The translations under genes were made by a program, and so were the position numbers. Under the pieces are notes generated by a model. That model was not told the origin of the DNA. It did not search any database and saw only the letters and a program-made list of their open reading frames with translations. 64,000 nucleotides of DNA from Sphingomonas sp. Mn802worker. GTDB taxonomy: Bacteria; Pseudomonadota; Alphaproteobacteria; Sphingomonadales; Sphingomonadaceae. The stretch is from positions 21,559-85,558 of the forward strand of contig NZ_AORY01000017.1 of the NCBI RefSeq assembly GCF_000382485.1. The letters run 5' to 3'. Each line of letters starts with the position of its first letter. Position 1 is the first letter of the stretch. Shown one piece after another: positions 1-8,658 of the stretch.

Positions 1-1
1 G

Positions 2-292
2 GCGTGCCTGACCGATGAGGAAGCGGGCAAGCCGCTGTTCGGCGACCTGTCGACGGCCGCGGGCGCGAACTGCCGCTTTCGACGCTTCGCATTGAAGGGC
101 GAGCAGCTTGATGCCGAGATGGCGTGCCGCAACACGAGTGGGGAGACGCTGACCGTCAGCCAGAAGGGGCGTTATTCGGCGAGCGCGGTCGATCTGACCG
201 CAACGGTGCGCCGTGGCGGCATCGCGGCGCAGGCGGGCGGCATGGTGACGCGGATCGTCGCCAGGCGCACGGGTGACTGCACGGAGCAGTGA
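2..292 (+). CDS. DUF3617-like protein, C-terminal part
   Basis: This gene is cut by the window edge. The open frame runs from base 2 to a TGA ending at 292, giving 96 visible residues. Cysteines sit in CLTDEE, NCRF, ACRN and GDCTEQ, and the spacing and the ending in a threonine/arginine-rich strand fit the C-terminal half of DUF3617, a family of small secreted proteins with paired disulfides that is common in sphingomonads. No function is established for the family. The signal peptide would lie outside the window. The family assignment rests on pattern recognition only. Confidence 0.6.
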   Translation, partial: ACLTDEEAGKPLFGDLSTAAGANCRFRRFALKGEQLDAEMACRNTSGETLTVSQKGRYSASAVDLTATVRRGGIAAQAGGMVTRIVARRTGDCTEQ

Positions 293-329
293 TCGCGCCT
301 AGCCGGGGCGAGCGGTTTGATCCTGCGCC

Positions 330-842
330 CTAGGGCAGGACGCGGCTGGTCGCGAGCGGCGTGTCGTCGAGCAGGATCGCGACGCGATTGCTTTTGTCGG
401 GCTTGCCGCGGAACAGCTTCTTCACGCCGTCGACCATGTCGCTTGCGAGTTGCCCCGCACTGGTCGACTCGCCCGGGTTTTCGCAGCAGCTGTCGGGCGC
501 GATCAGTTTCTGGATGCCGCGGACCAGCGCGACGCCCGGTCCGACCACGTCGACACCGGTCTGGCACCCGCCCATCCGCGCGGCGCACGGCGTTCCTTGC
601 GCGTTCAAGGCGCCGCGGCCCGTCAGGTAGCCGTTGATCGGCACCGGTCGATCCGACACCGCTTCGTTCGGAAGCGGCAATGTCTGCGAGGGCAGGGCAT
701 TGGCGCAGACGACTATCTCGTCGCCCTGCTTTCGCGTGCACCGCTCGTCGGGAACCGGCGCCAAAATCGATATGCGCTCGGGCACAGCGGGTAGGGGCGT
801 GACGGCAGCGGCCGCCTGGACGGCGAAAGCGATCAGCAGCAT
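330..842 (-). CDS. Hypothetical secreted cysteine-containing protein
   Basis: A 170-residue protein begins with a short hydrophobic stretch (MLLIAFAVQAAAA) that looks like a signal peptide. The mature part has six cysteines (one in ERCTRK, one in VVCANA, one in TPCAAR, one in GGCQTG, and the pair in DSCCEN), suggesting disulfide bonding in the periplasm. It ends in a basic region (KKLFRGKPDK). I do not recognise a named domain. It is convergent with the DUF3617 gene and stands alone. Codon use is like its neighbours, so it is probably a real lineage-restricted protein. Confidence 0.6.
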   Translation of the reverse strand: MLLIAFAVQAAAAVTPLPAVPERISILAPVPDERCTRKQGDEIVVCANALPSQTLPLPNEAVSDRPVPINGYLTGRGALNAQGTPCAARMGGCQTGVDVVGPGVALVRGIQKLIAPDSCCENPGESTSAGQLASDMVDGVKKLFRGKPDKSNRVAILLDDTPLATSRVLP

Positions 843-914
843 CTTGGCCGCAGCGTGAGCGACCGCGGCGTGTACGTCAACCTTCGGCTAACCGGCTGAT
901 AGTAAAACTATGCC

Positions 915-1109
915 GTGAACTTCTCGCGCCTTTTTCGTAGTCGCTGGGCCGCCTTGTGGTGGGCGGGCGGCGTGATCTGGTTCGCGTACGATATTGCTGG
1001 CGAGGCCCCGACGGCGAACGGCGGCAATGCGAGCGAGATGATCGACGCGAGCGGAGAAACCGTGAACGCGAGTGATCTGGCGATGGTGGCGAATGCGCTG
1101 GCGCCTTGA
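915..1109 (+). CDS. Small hypothetical membrane-anchored protein
   Basis: A 64-residue frame starts at GTG 915; the ATG at 910 is in another frame and stops at once. The N terminus is basic (NFSRLFRSR), followed by a hydrophobic helix (about residues 11-27), then an acidic and alanine-rich tail. It could be a single-pass inner membrane protein or have an uncleaved signal anchor. No family is recognised, and no ribosome binding site of note is visible, so its reality is uncertain. Confidence 0.35.
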   Translation: MNFSRLFRSRWAALWWAGGVIWFAYDIAGEAPTANGGNASEMIDASGETVNASDLAMVANALAP

Positions 1110-1260
1110 GGATTGTTTGGGCTGGCCTTGGAGGCTTTAACCTTATGAACTTGTCGGGCCGGTAGAGCACGCCGGGGCGGCAGTCGCGGCGAATCCGCGC
1201 CTTGTGCGCCGGCTCCACGGCCGCTGGTCGGTCGATGGCGTCACCTGCGTGACGCGCCTT

Positions 1261-1281
1261 GTGCGAAGCGTTGCTTCGCAC
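1261..1281 (-). terminator. Perfect 9-bp hairpin downstream of the acidic protein gene
   Basis: GTGCGAAGC, loop GTT, GCTTCGCAC: a perfect inverted repeat 17 bases beyond the stop of the minus-strand gene at 1299-1649. There is no U-tract, so it may be a processing or stability hairpin, or a terminator working without a U-tract. Confidence 0.45.
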
Positions 1282-1298
1282 ATCGGTCTGGCGTCGAC

Positions 1299-1649
1299 TT
1301 ACGGCCTCAGTGCCTTATCCTGTCCGTCATCAAGGTCCCCGTCTTCGGCCAGCGTGTTGTCGTCGAAGTCGTCCTGCGCTTCGTCCTCGGCGATGTCGTC
1401 CTCGTCCTCATCAGCCTCGTCGTCCTGCACGCCGACCTCGCTATCGGTCATCTGCAGGTCGTCGGCGCTTTCCATGTCTTCATCATCCTCTTCGACGCCG
1501 AGGTCGGGGTTGATGTCGGTCATGATCGTGCCGTCGCTCGGGCCATCGCGCGTCGCTTCGAGGATCTCCGCCCGCTGCGATTCGTCATAGCCGTCCTCGT
1601 CGAAACCGTCGTCGCCGCTGCCGTGGCTGGTAACCTGATGACCGCCCAT
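1299..1649 (-). CDS. Highly acidic, low-complexity protein
   Basis: A 116-residue protein dominated by Asp and Glu, with runs such as EEDDEDME and DEADEDEDD. It has no hydrophobic segment, no cysteines and no recognisable fold, so it is probably a disordered cytoplasmic protein. The start at 1649 is chosen because AAGGAGG lies 5-6 bases upstream of that ATG, whereas the longer frame to 1733 adds an unlikely Arg-rich leader. Acidic proteins like this can act as chaperone-like or DNA-mimic proteins, but nothing here shows that. The function is unknown. Confidence 0.6.
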   Translation of the reverse strand: MGGHQVTSHGSGDDGFDEDGYDESQRAEILEATRDGPSDGTIMTDINPDLGVEEDDEDMESADDLQMTDSEVGVQDDEADEDEDDIAEDEAQDDFDDNTLAEDGDLDDGQDKALRP

Positions 1650-1769
1650 ATTCGCCTCCTTGTTCATTCTCGCAGCGAACGGCGCAGCAGCGCGCCGGGT
1701 TCCGCCACGCGCTTGACCGCAGCGCCGATCCAACGTTAGTGTGTTGCAAGACTAATACGGAGATTGATC

Positions 1770-2234
1770 ATGCGCCGTTCGACCATCTTGCTCGCCGCCG
1801 CACTGGCACTCGCCGGATGTAATCGCGGCGAGGAGGGGACGCAGATCGCGGTCACCGCGAACGGCAGCGGCGGATCGATGGAAAGCGACGGGCAGGTCAA
1901 GATCGACACGCCCGCGTTCAAGGGTGCGTTCAAACTGCCGCAGATCAACCTGACGGCGGAGAGTTTCGACATCAACGGCGTCCATCTCTATCCCGACAGC
2001 AAGATCGCCGCGGTCAACGTCGACGGCACCGGCAAGGACAAGGTGACGGTGCGCTTCACCAGCCCGGCCGATCCCGCCACCGTGCGGACCTGGTTCGCCG
2101 AGCAGTTCAGGCAGGCGGGTACCGAGGTGAAAGTTGACGGCAACACGCTGACGGGCCGTGACGACGACCAGACCTTCACCATCGACCTGTCGCCCCAAGG
2201 GCAGCAAAGCGCGGGCCTCGTCCGCATCGGATAG
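1770..2234 (+). CDS. Putative lipoprotein
   Basis: A 154-residue protein with a classic lipoprotein signal: basic MRRS, hydrophobic LLAAALAL and lipobox LAGC, with the lipidated cysteine near residue 17. The start at ATG 1770 follows ACGGAGA. The mature part is beta-rich and contains a segment near residues 90-125 (VRFTSPADPATVRTWF) that reads like a small ligand or anchor domain. It probably sits on the inner leaflet of the outer membrane. It ends 36 bases before the oxygenase gene and may be cotranscribed with it. No family name can be given with confidence. Confidence 0.65.
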   Translation: MRRSTILLAAALALAGCNRGEEGTQIAVTANGSGGSMESDGQVKIDTPAFKGAFKLPQINLTAESFDINGVHLYPDSKIAAVNVDGTGKDKVTVRFTSPADPATVRTWFAEQFRQAGTEVKVDGNTLTGRDDDQTFTIDLSPQGQQSAGLVRIG

Positions 2235-2270
2235 ATCCACGCAGACTGGCGGTGGCGCGCGCGAGGGCTT

Positions 2271-3263
2271 ATGTCGGCCGCAACGATCAACCGGACGATT
2301 GACACCATGCTCGACACGCCTTCCGCCCAGGTTCCGACGCTCAGCCTCGCCGATCAGGCGCGCGATCCTCAAGGGTTCGCGGCCGCACTTGGGCAATCGT
2401 TCGAGCGGTTCGGCTTCGCGATTGTCGCCGATCACGGCGTGCCGCAAGATCTGATCGACCGCGCTTGGGACGAGACGCAGCAGCTGTTCGCGCTGCCCGA
2501 GGAGGAGAAGCGCGGCTATTTCGTCGAGGGCGCGGGCGGCGCGCGCGGCTATACGCCGTTCAAGACCGAGATCGCGAAGGATGCCAAGCACGTCGACCTG
2601 AAGGAGTTCTGGCACGTCGGACGCGAGCTGCCGGAGGGTCACCGCTTTGCGGGCGAGATGGCACCGAACATCTGGCCCGCGCGGCCCGAAGGGTTCAAGG
2701 ACACGTTCGTCGAACTGTTCAGCGCGTTCGACACCGCGGGCGACAAATTGCTGTCGGCGATCGCGTTGCATCTGGGGCTCGACGCCGACTGGTTTGACCC
2801 TGCGGTGCGCGACGGCAATTCGGTGCTGCGCCTGCTCCACTATCCGCCGATCCCGGTCGACGCGGAGGGCGTGCGCGCCGGCGCGCATGAGGACATCAAC
2901 CTCATCACGCTGCTGCTTGGTGCCGAAGAGGCGGGGCTCGAACTGCTCGACCGGCAGTCGGGTCGCTGGCTGGCGATCAAGCCGCCCGAGGGCGCGATGG
3001 TCGTCAACGTCGGTGACATGCTGCAGCGGTTGACCAACCATGTCCTGCCCTCGACCACGCACCGTGTCATCAACCCGCCGCCCGAGCGGCGTGGTCACTC
3101 GCGCTACTCGATGCCGTTCTTCCTCCACCCGGCGCCCGACTTCGTGATCGAAACGCTGCCGCAGACGATCACGGCGGAGAACCCGAACCGGTACCCCGAG
3201 CCGATCAGCGCGCAGGATTATCTGATGCAGCGGCTGGTCGAGATTGGGTTGATCAAGAAATGA
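2271..3263 (+). CDS. 2-oxoglutarate/Fe(II)-dependent oxygenase, isopenicillin N synthase family
   Basis: A 330-residue non-haem iron dioxygenase. The N-terminal DIOX_N-like region (about 20-135) is followed by the double-stranded beta-helix core. Iron ligands are His206 and Asp208 (AHED) and His264 (TTHRV), and the 2-oxoglutarate carboxylate site is the RxS motif Arg278-Ser280. Family members oxidise small molecules such as amino acids, purines or secondary metabolites; the substrate cannot be read from sequence. The start at 2271 has GAGGG five bases upstream; ATG 2307 is an alternative. Its stop overlaps the start of the next gene (ATGA), so the two are translationally coupled. Confidence 0.85.
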   Translation: MSAATINRTIDTMLDTPSAQVPTLSLADQARDPQGFAAALGQSFERFGFAIVADHGVPQDLIDRAWDETQQLFALPEEEKRGYFVEGAGGARGYTPFKTEIAKDAKHVDLKEFWHVGRELPEGHRFAGEMAPNIWPARPEGFKDTFVELFSAFDTAGDKLLSAIALHLGLDADWFDPAVRDGNSVLRLLHYPPIPVDAEGVRAGAHEDINLITLLLGAEEAGLELLDRQSGRWLAIKPPEGAMVVNVGDMLQRLTNHVLPSTTHRVINPPPERRGHSRYSMPFFLHPAPDFVIETLPQTITAENPNRYPEPISAQDYLMQRLVEIGLIKK

Positions 3264-3502
3264 GCGATCATGGCGGGATCGTCGATGGCGACCTGCTCGT
3301 CGATCGCGATGCGACCGTGTCGGGCATCGTCAGTGGCGATGTGATCGTGGCAGCCGGATGCCGCGTGAAGGTGAGCGGTATCGTCAGCGGCGACCTGATC
3401 GCCGACGAGGGTGCCGACGTTCACCTGAGCGGGATGCTGAGCGGACGGATTATCGAGCGCGGCGGACGGATGCGCGTCACCGGCATGGTGACCGGGGGCT
3501 GA
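3260..3502 (+). CDS. Mini beta-helix (bactofilin-like) repeat protein
   Basis: Only 80 residues, but clearly repetitive. The unit VSGIVSGDVIVAAGCRVK recurs about every 17-18 residues, as VSGIVSGDLIADEGADVH, then LSGMLSGRIIERGGRMR, then a half unit VTGMVTGG. This periodic short-strand/Gly pattern is that of right-handed beta-helices such as bactofilins (polymer-forming DUF583). Bactofilin cores usually have more turns, so this is a minimal version. It starts four bases inside the upstream oxygenase gene, indicating coupled expression. A polymer-forming or scaffold role is an inference from the repeat only. Confidence 0.6.
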   Translation: MSDHGGIVDGDLLVDRDATVSGIVSGDVIVAAGCRVKVSGIVSGDLIADEGADVHLSGMLSGRIIERGGRMRVTGMVTGG

Positions 3503-3509
3503 TCGCGGA

Positions 3510-4028
3510 TCAGGCGATCCGCTCTGGCACCTCATCAGCGTCGGCCTGGATCGCACTGTCGGGCGCCATCGCCTCCCACGGAAAGACGAACCAGTCCTTG
3601 GTCACCGCACGGTCGATCGTGCGCGCGCGGTAGTCGACCTGCTGCGCCGAGCCGGTGTTGTCGATCAGCGTCGCGAAGCGGACGCTGCCGGCCGTCGCGC
3701 CGGCGCGTGCGAGCATGTCGCGCAGGTGGCCGATCGTGCGTCCTGAGTCGTTGATGTCGTCGACGAACAGCAGCCGCTCGCCCGCGCGGGTGCGCGCGGC
3801 CAGGCGCGCGATCGCTTCGGCGGCGAGATCCTCGGCTTGCGAGCTGTAATCGACCGCGAGCATCGGCAGACCGCTCGCGTGGCTGAGGTACACCGCGGGG
3901 ATCAGTCCGCCGCGACCGATGCCGATCAGATGGTCAGGCGACCAGTCGGCGTCGGCGGCGAGTGCGTTGGCGAGCGAGCGGACCTGTTCGACCAGATCGG
4001 CGTGGGACAAATGCGTGAAGATCGTCAT
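3510..4028 (-). CDS. Phosphoribosyltransferase domain protein
   Basis: 172 residues of type I PRTase fold. The PRPP-binding loop is [17 protein letters not shown] near the middle (two acidic residues followed by DSGRT), and the N-terminal part has [14 protein letters not shown], the usual GRGG substrate loop. Such proteins, related to xanthine/guanine PRTases (Gpt, YdhD group), transfer ribose phosphate to purine bases. The C terminus has PWE followed by an acidic tail. The start at 4028 overlaps the stop of the upstream ATPase gene (ATGA); a longer frame to 4196 is only an overlap artefact. Substrate specificity is not known. Confidence 0.8.
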   Translation of the reverse strand: MTIFTHLSHADLVEQVRSLANALAADADWSPDHLIGIGRGGLIPAVYLSHASGLPMLAVDYSSQAEDLAAEAIARLAARTRAGERLLFVDDINDSGRTIGHLRDMLARAGATAGSVRFATLIDNTGSAQQVDYRARTIDRAVTKDWFVFPWEAMAPDSAIQADADEVPERIA

Positions 4029-5674
4029 CGCCGCATCAGCCCGCCGAGTACGTTGCGCACCACGCTGGCGAGCAGCCCGCCGCTGCCGGAACGTCGCGAC
4101 GAGGTGCCAAATACCGCCTTGCTGATCTCGTTGCCGACCTGCCGCCCGACCGACGACGAGGCGGAGCGCATCGCCGAGGTCGCCATCCTGTTCCACGGTG
4201 AGTTCGCTGCCTCGCGTGTCGCGGTGCGCTGCGCACGCTCGTCGGCGGCGCGGGCACGTGCGGCATCGCGGTCGGCGCGCGCCTGTTCCTTAGCTTGTTG
4301 TGCGGCAGAGCGTTCCGCCTCGTCGCGCGCGTTGGCGGCGGCAACCCCGGCGGCGGCGGCCTGTGTCTTCGCCGACAGGATTTCCTCCGCCGATTGGCGG
4401 TCGATCGGCTCGTCGTACTTGTCGCCGATCGCGTCGGTCTGGATCAGCACGCGGCGTTCCTCGGGGGTGAGCGGGCCGAGCCGACTGCCGGGCGGGCGGA
4501 TCAGCGTGCGCGCGACGGGCGAGGGGGCGCCGTCGGGCTGGAGCAATGAGACGAGCGCCTCGCCGACCTTCAGCTCGGTGATGGCGGTGGCGACATTGAC
4601 ACCGGGGCTGGCACGGAAGGTCTGCGCGGCGGCGTTGACGGCTTTCTGGTCGCGTGGGGTGAAGGCGTTGAGCTTGTGCTGGATGCGGTTGTTGAGCTGT
4701 CCCGCGACCGTTTCGGGCACGTCAATCGGGTTCTGCGTGATGAAGTAGACGCCAACACCCTTCGAGCGGATCAGCCGCACGACCTGCTCGATCTTGTCGA
4801 GCAAGGCCTTGGGCGTGTCGTCGAACAGCAGGTGCGCCTCGTCGAAGAAGAAGCACAGCCGCGGTTTGTCGGGATCGCCGATCTCGGGCAACGTTTCGAA
4901 CAGTTCGGACAGCAGCCACAGGAGGAAGGTCGAATAAAGCTTCGGGCTCTGCATCAGTTTGTCGGCGGCGAGGACGTTGACGACGCCGCGGCCTTCGTGA
5001 TCGGTGGCGATCAGGTCGCGCATCTCGAGTGCGGGTTCGCCGAAGAAATGCTCGGCTCCTTGCGTGCGCAATTGCAGCAGCGCGCGCTGGATCGCGCCGA
5101 TCGACTGCTTCGACACGTTGCCGTATTGCGTCGTCAGCTCGGCTGCGCGGTCGGCGCAGTGCGCCAACATCGCCTGCAGATCGTCGATGTCGAGGAGCAG
5201 CAGCCCTTCCTTGTCGGCGACGTGAAAGGCGATCGTCAGCACGCCCTCCTGCACCTCGTTCAGGTCCATCAGCCGGGCGAGCAGGACGGGGCCGAGTTCG
5301 CTGACGGTGGCGCGGATCGGGTGGCCCTGTTCGCCGAACAGGTCCCAGAATTGCACCGGCACCGCGGCGTAGCGCCAGTCGGTGTCGCCGATCTCCGCCG
5401 CGCGCGCCTTGAGCGTTTCGTGCATCTTAGCGGTAGGCGAACCGGGCAGGGCGAGGCCCGCCAAGTCGCCCTTCACGTCGGCGACGAAGCAGGGGACGCC
5501 CGCGTCCGAGAAGCCTTCGATAAACCCTTGGAGCGTCACCGTCTTGCCCGTGCCGGTCGCGCCCGCGATCAGGCCGTGGCGGTTTGCCCGACGCAGGTCG
5601 AGGCGTTGGGGGTTGTTGCCGCCCGCTTGTGCGCCGACGAAGAGGCTGCCGGGGGTGCTTGCGGGATCGGTCAT
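4025..5674 (-). CDS. HerA-like ATPase, DUF853 family (YjgR type)
   Basis: 549 residues. A VirB4/HerA-type P-loop ATPase with Walker A GATGTGKT at 38-45 and Walker B FFFDEAH about residues 268-275. It is followed by a segment typical of DUF853 ([18 protein letters not shown]) and a long Ala/Arg-rich helical region from about 440 to 500 that may form a coiled coil. It ends with a short Gly/Arg tail. HerA relatives form hexameric DNA pumps; the cellular role of YjgR-type proteins is unclear. It is the first gene of a two-gene unit with the downstream PRTase. Confidence 0.85.
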   Translation of the reverse strand: MTDPASTPGSLFVGAQAGGNNPQRLDLRRANRHGLIAGATGTGKTVTLQGFIEGFSDAGVPCFVADVKGDLAGLALPGSPTAKMHETLKARAAEIGDTDWRYAAVPVQFWDLFGEQGHPIRATVSELGPVLLARLMDLNEVQEGVLTIAFHVADKEGLLLLDIDDLQAMLAHCADRAAELTTQYGNVSKQSIGAIQRALLQLRTQGAEHFFGEPALEMRDLIATDHEGRGVVNVLAADKLMQSPKLYSTFLLWLLSELFETLPEIGDPDKPRLCFFFDEAHLLFDDTPKALLDKIEQVVRLIRSKGVGVYFITQNPIDVPETVAGQLNNRIQHKLNAFTPRDQKAVNAAAQTFRASPGVNVATAITELKVGEALVSLLQPDGAPSPVARTLIRPPGSRLGPLTPEERRVLIQTDAIGDKYDEPIDRQSAEEILSAKTQAAAAGVAAANARDEAERSAAQQAKEQARADRDAARARAADERAQRTATREAANSPWNRMATSAMRSASSSVGRQVGNEISKAVFGTSSRRSGSGGLLASVVRNVLGGLMRR

Positions 5675-5758
5675 GCGCGCTCCTGATCGGGCTGGTTGGG
5701 CGTCAACGGATCATAGGCGCAGTCGGGCGTCGACCCAAGCGGCCCTGCGCAAATGGGT

Positions 5759-5930
5759 GGAAGTTGAGAAAGTTGACACTCACGCGCATGTGCGTGTGCG
5801 CGCGTGAGAACGGGCGACAGCGGCGATGAGCAGGGCGGAAGTTGAGAAAGTTGACAGTCACGCGCGGGCACATGCGTGCGCGTGGAGCGCGGTCGCTGCC
5901 GGGGCGAAGTTGAGGAAGTTGAGACCAGCG
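5759..5930. repeat. Three dispersed copies of a GTTGAGAAAGTTGA-type repeat
   Basis: Copies begin near 5759 (GGAAGTTGAGAAAGTTGACA), 5837 (the same 20 bases) and 5905 (CGAAGTTGAGGAAGTTGAGA). The first two continue as CTCACGCGC / GTCACGCGC into a GC-alternating stretch rich in GTGCGCG and CATGCG. Offsets are 78 and 68 bases. Each copy is itself a tandem of GTTGA. The third copy is diverged. This looks like a non-coding intergenic repeat family. Confidence 0.75.
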
Positions 5931-6023
5931 CGTGTCGGGCGACGTTGCAAGTGGGAAGGCAGTTCGTCATGCCCGGGTTGTCGCAAGCATCGGGCGTGTA
6001 GGACAGCGCGCCCGAAACGAAGA

Positions 6024-6052
6024 GGCCGCCGCGGCTGGTTACCGCGACGGCC
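6024..6052 (-). terminator. Intrinsic terminator of the DegP-type protease gene
   Basis: Read on the minus strand: GGCCGTCGCGG, 7-base loop, CCGCGGCGGCC, then TCTTCGTTTC. The 11-bp stem has a single G-U wobble that is a pair only in the minus-strand RNA (a C-A mismatch on the plus strand), which fixes its direction. It lies 23 bases after the protease stop. Confidence 0.75.
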
Positions 6053-6075
6053 CCGTCATCGACAAAGAGGTCGGC

Positions 6076-7626
6076 TTACTTGATCTTCACCGCGAGCAGA
6101 ACACCGGCGGTGCGCTGGCGGGTGATGCTGAGCAGCACCTGCGGGCGACCGGCCGCCTTTGCTGCGGCGACGCCGCGCGCGAGGTCAGCGCTGGTGCGAA
6201 CCGGCGCCGAGTTGATCGACGAGATCACGTCGCCGCGCTTCAGCTTCTGCGCGGCGTCCGAGGAGGGATCGACCGAGGCGATCACGACGCCCTGCACGGT
6301 CGAGTCGACGCCGATCGAGCGCGCGATCTGCGGCGTGAGCGGCTGTACGGTGACACCAAGCGCGCTTGACGCGGGCGCGACCGCGCTGTCGCCGCCATCG
6401 GGAATGCCGTCGTTATCGTCATCGTCGCCGCCCTGGAGCGCGGCGATCTGGTCGTCGGCGGGACGTACGGTGACGGTGGCGTTGAGCGTCGTTGGCTTGC
6501 CGTCGCGGATCACGTCGAGGCGGGTCGAGGTGCCCGGCGCGGTGTTGGCGACGAGGTAGGACAACGTCTTGTCGGGCGAAACCGGCGTGCCGCCGACCGC
6601 GGTGACGACGTCGCCCGAACGGAGCCCCGCCTTGGCACCGGGACCACCCGGCTCGACCCGGCCGATGATCTCGCCCTGGTTCTTCTTCAGACCGAGTGCG
6701 GCGGCGATGTCGTCGGTGACCGGCTGGATCGTGACGCCCAGGTAACCGCGCTTGATCGCCTGACCCTTCATCAGCGTGTCGATGATCGGCTTCGCCTCGG
6801 TCGCGGGGATTGCGAAGCCGATGCCGATATTACCGCCCGACTGCGAGTAGATCTGGCTGTTGATGCCGATGACGTTGCCGTTCATGTCGAACATCGGGCC
6901 ACCGGAATTGCCCTGGTTGATTGCGGCGTCGGTCTGGATGAAGCTGTCAAACGGACCGTTGCCGGTCGAACGGTGGACCGCCGAGATGATGCCTGCGGTG
7001 ACGGTGCCGCCGAGACCGAACGGCTGGCCGATCGCGATCACCCAGTCACCAACGCGCGAATTGGTCGAGTTGCCGAAGCGGACGAACGGCAGCGGCGCCG
7101 GCGAGGTGATCTTGAGCAGCGCGAGATCCGAGGTCGGATCGCGGCCGATCAGCTTCGCGGTGTACTCCTTGCGATCCTGCAAGGTCACCTTGATCGACTC
7201 AACCGTTGCACCGCGACCTGCGGGCGCGATGACGTGGTTGTTGGTCACGACATAACCATCGGACGAGATCAGGAAGCCCGAGCCGAGCGACTGGCCCTCG
7301 CGCGTGACGGGCGCACCGCCCTGTCCGCCACCGCCGCCGCCGAACTGACCGAACAGGTCGCCGAACGGGGTGCCGGCGAACGGGTTCGCCTGCTGCTGCA
7401 CCGTCACCTTCTGCGTGGTGGAGATGTTGACCACCGCGGGCTGGAGCTTCGCGACCATGTCGGCGAAACTCATCGGTGCGCCGGCACGCGGCGCCTGCGC
7501 GCTGATCGCGCCGGGCTCGTTCTGCGCGGTCTGCGCGGTGGCCGGGTTCTGCAAGGTCAGCGACGCCGCCGTCCCGCCAAGGAGGAGCGCGCCGGTGAGG
7601 GCGTAGGCGTAACGCACTTTCTTCAT
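6076..7626 (-). CDS. degP: Do/DegP-family periplasmic serine protease
   Basis: 516 residues. An uncleaved or cleavable hydrophobic N terminus (about 7-22) is followed by a trypsin-like domain with catalytic His131 (TNNHV), Asp167 (TSDLALL) and Ser241 (QGNSGGP), then two PDZ domains (about 280-380 and 420-510). A Gly/Gln-rich loop (about 95-105) lies in the LA-loop region. It degrades or refolds misfolded envelope proteins. The start at 7626 is chosen because AGAGGA lies just upstream; the longer frame to 7644 has no support. DegQ is an alternative name; sequence alone does not separate them. Confidence 0.92.
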   Translation of the reverse strand: MKKVRYAYALTGALLLGGTAASLTLQNPATAQTAQNEPGAISAQAPRAGAPMSFADMVAKLQPAVVNISTTQKVTVQQQANPFAGTPFGDLFGQFGGGGGGQGGAPVTREGQSLGSGFLISSDGYVVTNNHVIAPAGRGATVESIKVTLQDRKEYTAKLIGRDPTSDLALLKITSPAPLPFVRFGNSTNSRVGDWVIAIGQPFGLGGTVTAGIISAVHRSTGNGPFDSFIQTDAAINQGNSGGPMFDMNGNVIGINSQIYSQSGGNIGIGFAIPATEAKPIIDTLMKGQAIKRGYLGVTIQPVTDDIAAALGLKKNQGEIIGRVEPGGPGAKAGLRSGDVVTAVGGTPVSPDKTLSYLVANTAPGTSTRLDVIRDGKPTTLNATVTVRPADDQIAALQGGDDDDNDGIPDGGDSAVAPASSALGVTVQPLTPQIARSIGVDSTVQGVVIASVDPSSDAAQKLKRGDVISSINSAPVRTSADLARGVAAAKAAGRPQVLLSITRQRTAGVLLAVKIK

Positions 7627-7673
7627 GTCCTCTCGATCACCCATCTACAAAAAAGGGAGACAATCCGATCAGT

Positions 7674-7686
7674 CATGCCGGGCATG
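7674..7686. promoter_or_regulatory. Short palindrome upstream of the protease gene
   Basis: CATGCC-G-GGCATG, a perfect 6-bp inverted repeat centred 54 bases upstream of the protease start codon. It could be an operator, but no recognised consensus and no clear promoter hexamers support that. Confidence 0.2.
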
Positions 7687-7779
7687 CGATGAACGGGGTT
7701 TGAATATCGTTTCGCAACGCCAGCCGACCCGTATCGGGCCCGACCGGACGATCTTTTATCCCGAAAGACCGCGCCTGCA

Positions 7780-8658
7780 TCACCGCGACGCACGCCCTTC
7801 GAACTCGCGCAGGTAGGAATTGCCCGGGCTCATGATGATGTTGGTCGAACCCTCGGGCTTCGGACCGCCATCGGCGCCGAAGGTGTGACGATAGGACTGC
7901 ATCGCGCGGTAGAAATCGTAGAAGCTCGCGTCCTTGCTGAACGCGTCGGCGTAGATGCGCGCGGCATTGGCGTCGGCTTCGGCGCGGACGATCTGCGCCT
8001 GCTTCTGCCCCTGCGCGCGGATCGTGTTCGCCTCCTGCTGCCGGGCGGTACGCATGCGTTGCAGCGCGCTTTCGAGCGGACTGCCGTCGGGCAGGTCGGC
8101 GTGCTTGATCCGCACGTCCACGATCTCGACGCCGTACTGGCGCGCGTCGCGCTGGAGCGAGTTTTGGATCGCGTCCATCACGCGACCACGCTCAGGGCTG
8201 AGCAGGACCGAGAAGGGCACCTTGCCTAGTTCGTTGCGGAGCGCCGTGCCGAGCAGCGGGCGCAGCTGATCCGCGACGCGCTCCTCGGTGTTCGAGGTGC
8301 TGCCGGTCGAGGTGACCGCCCGTAGGGGATCAACGATGCGGAAGCGCGCGAACGCATCGACGTTCAGCCGCAGCTGATCGGTCGACAGCACCAATGTATT
8401 GTCGAGATCGGCGTCGAGCACGCGCTTGTCGAGCCAGACGATGTTGTCGATCAACGGGATACGCGCGATCAGGCCCGCGCCCGATCCGCCGATCGTCTGC
8501 CCGCGCTGCCACTGGTTGACGACGCGCTGCGGGTTGTTGAGCCGGAGCACGACCGCCTGCTGCGTCTCAGGCACGATCGCAAAGGTCATCGCGGCGACGA
8601 TCACCGCGGCGAGCACCGCAAACATCGCGGCGATCGGATGCTGGAGCAGGCGCGGCAT
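7780..8658 (-). CDS. hflC: Protease modulator HflC
   Basis: 292 residues with an N-terminal transmembrane segment (about 10-28), then a SPFH/band 7 domain and a charged helical C-terminal region (about 190-250) typical of HflC. It forms the membrane HflKC complex that surrounds and regulates the AAA protease FtsH. The gene overlaps the hflK stop by one base (TGATG), so translation is coupled. FtsH itself is encoded about 30 kb away in this window (38152-40131). Confidence 0.93.
   Translation of the reverse strand: MPRLLQHPIAAMFAVLAAVIVAAMTFAIVPETQQAVVLRLNNPQRVVNQWQRGQTIGGSGAGLIARIPLIDNIVWLDKRVLDADLDNTLVLSTDQLRLNVDAFARFRIVDPLRAVTSTGSTSNTEERVADQLRPLLGTALRNELGKVPFSVLLSPERGRVMDAIQNSLQRDARQYGVEIVDVRIKHADLPDGSPLESALQRMRTARQQEANTIRAQGQKQAQIVRAEADANAARIYADAFSKDASFYDFYRAMQSYRHTFGADGGPKPEGSTNIIMSPGNSYLREFEGRASR

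Larger units (their letters stand above)
5675..6075. other. Gene-free spacer of about 400 bp
   Basis: No convincing gene lies here between the DUF853 start and the protease stop. It holds a three-copy spaced repeat (5759-5930) and the terminator of the protease gene (6024-6052). An open frame on the minus strand (5671-5970) merely translates the repeats and is not believed. Confidence 0.7.

Noticed and set aside
5671..5970. 99-residue minus-strand frame with repeated CQLSQLPP segments
   Set aside because: It only translates the intergenic repeat copies; it has no family, no ribosome site, and its start overlaps the DUF853 start region.
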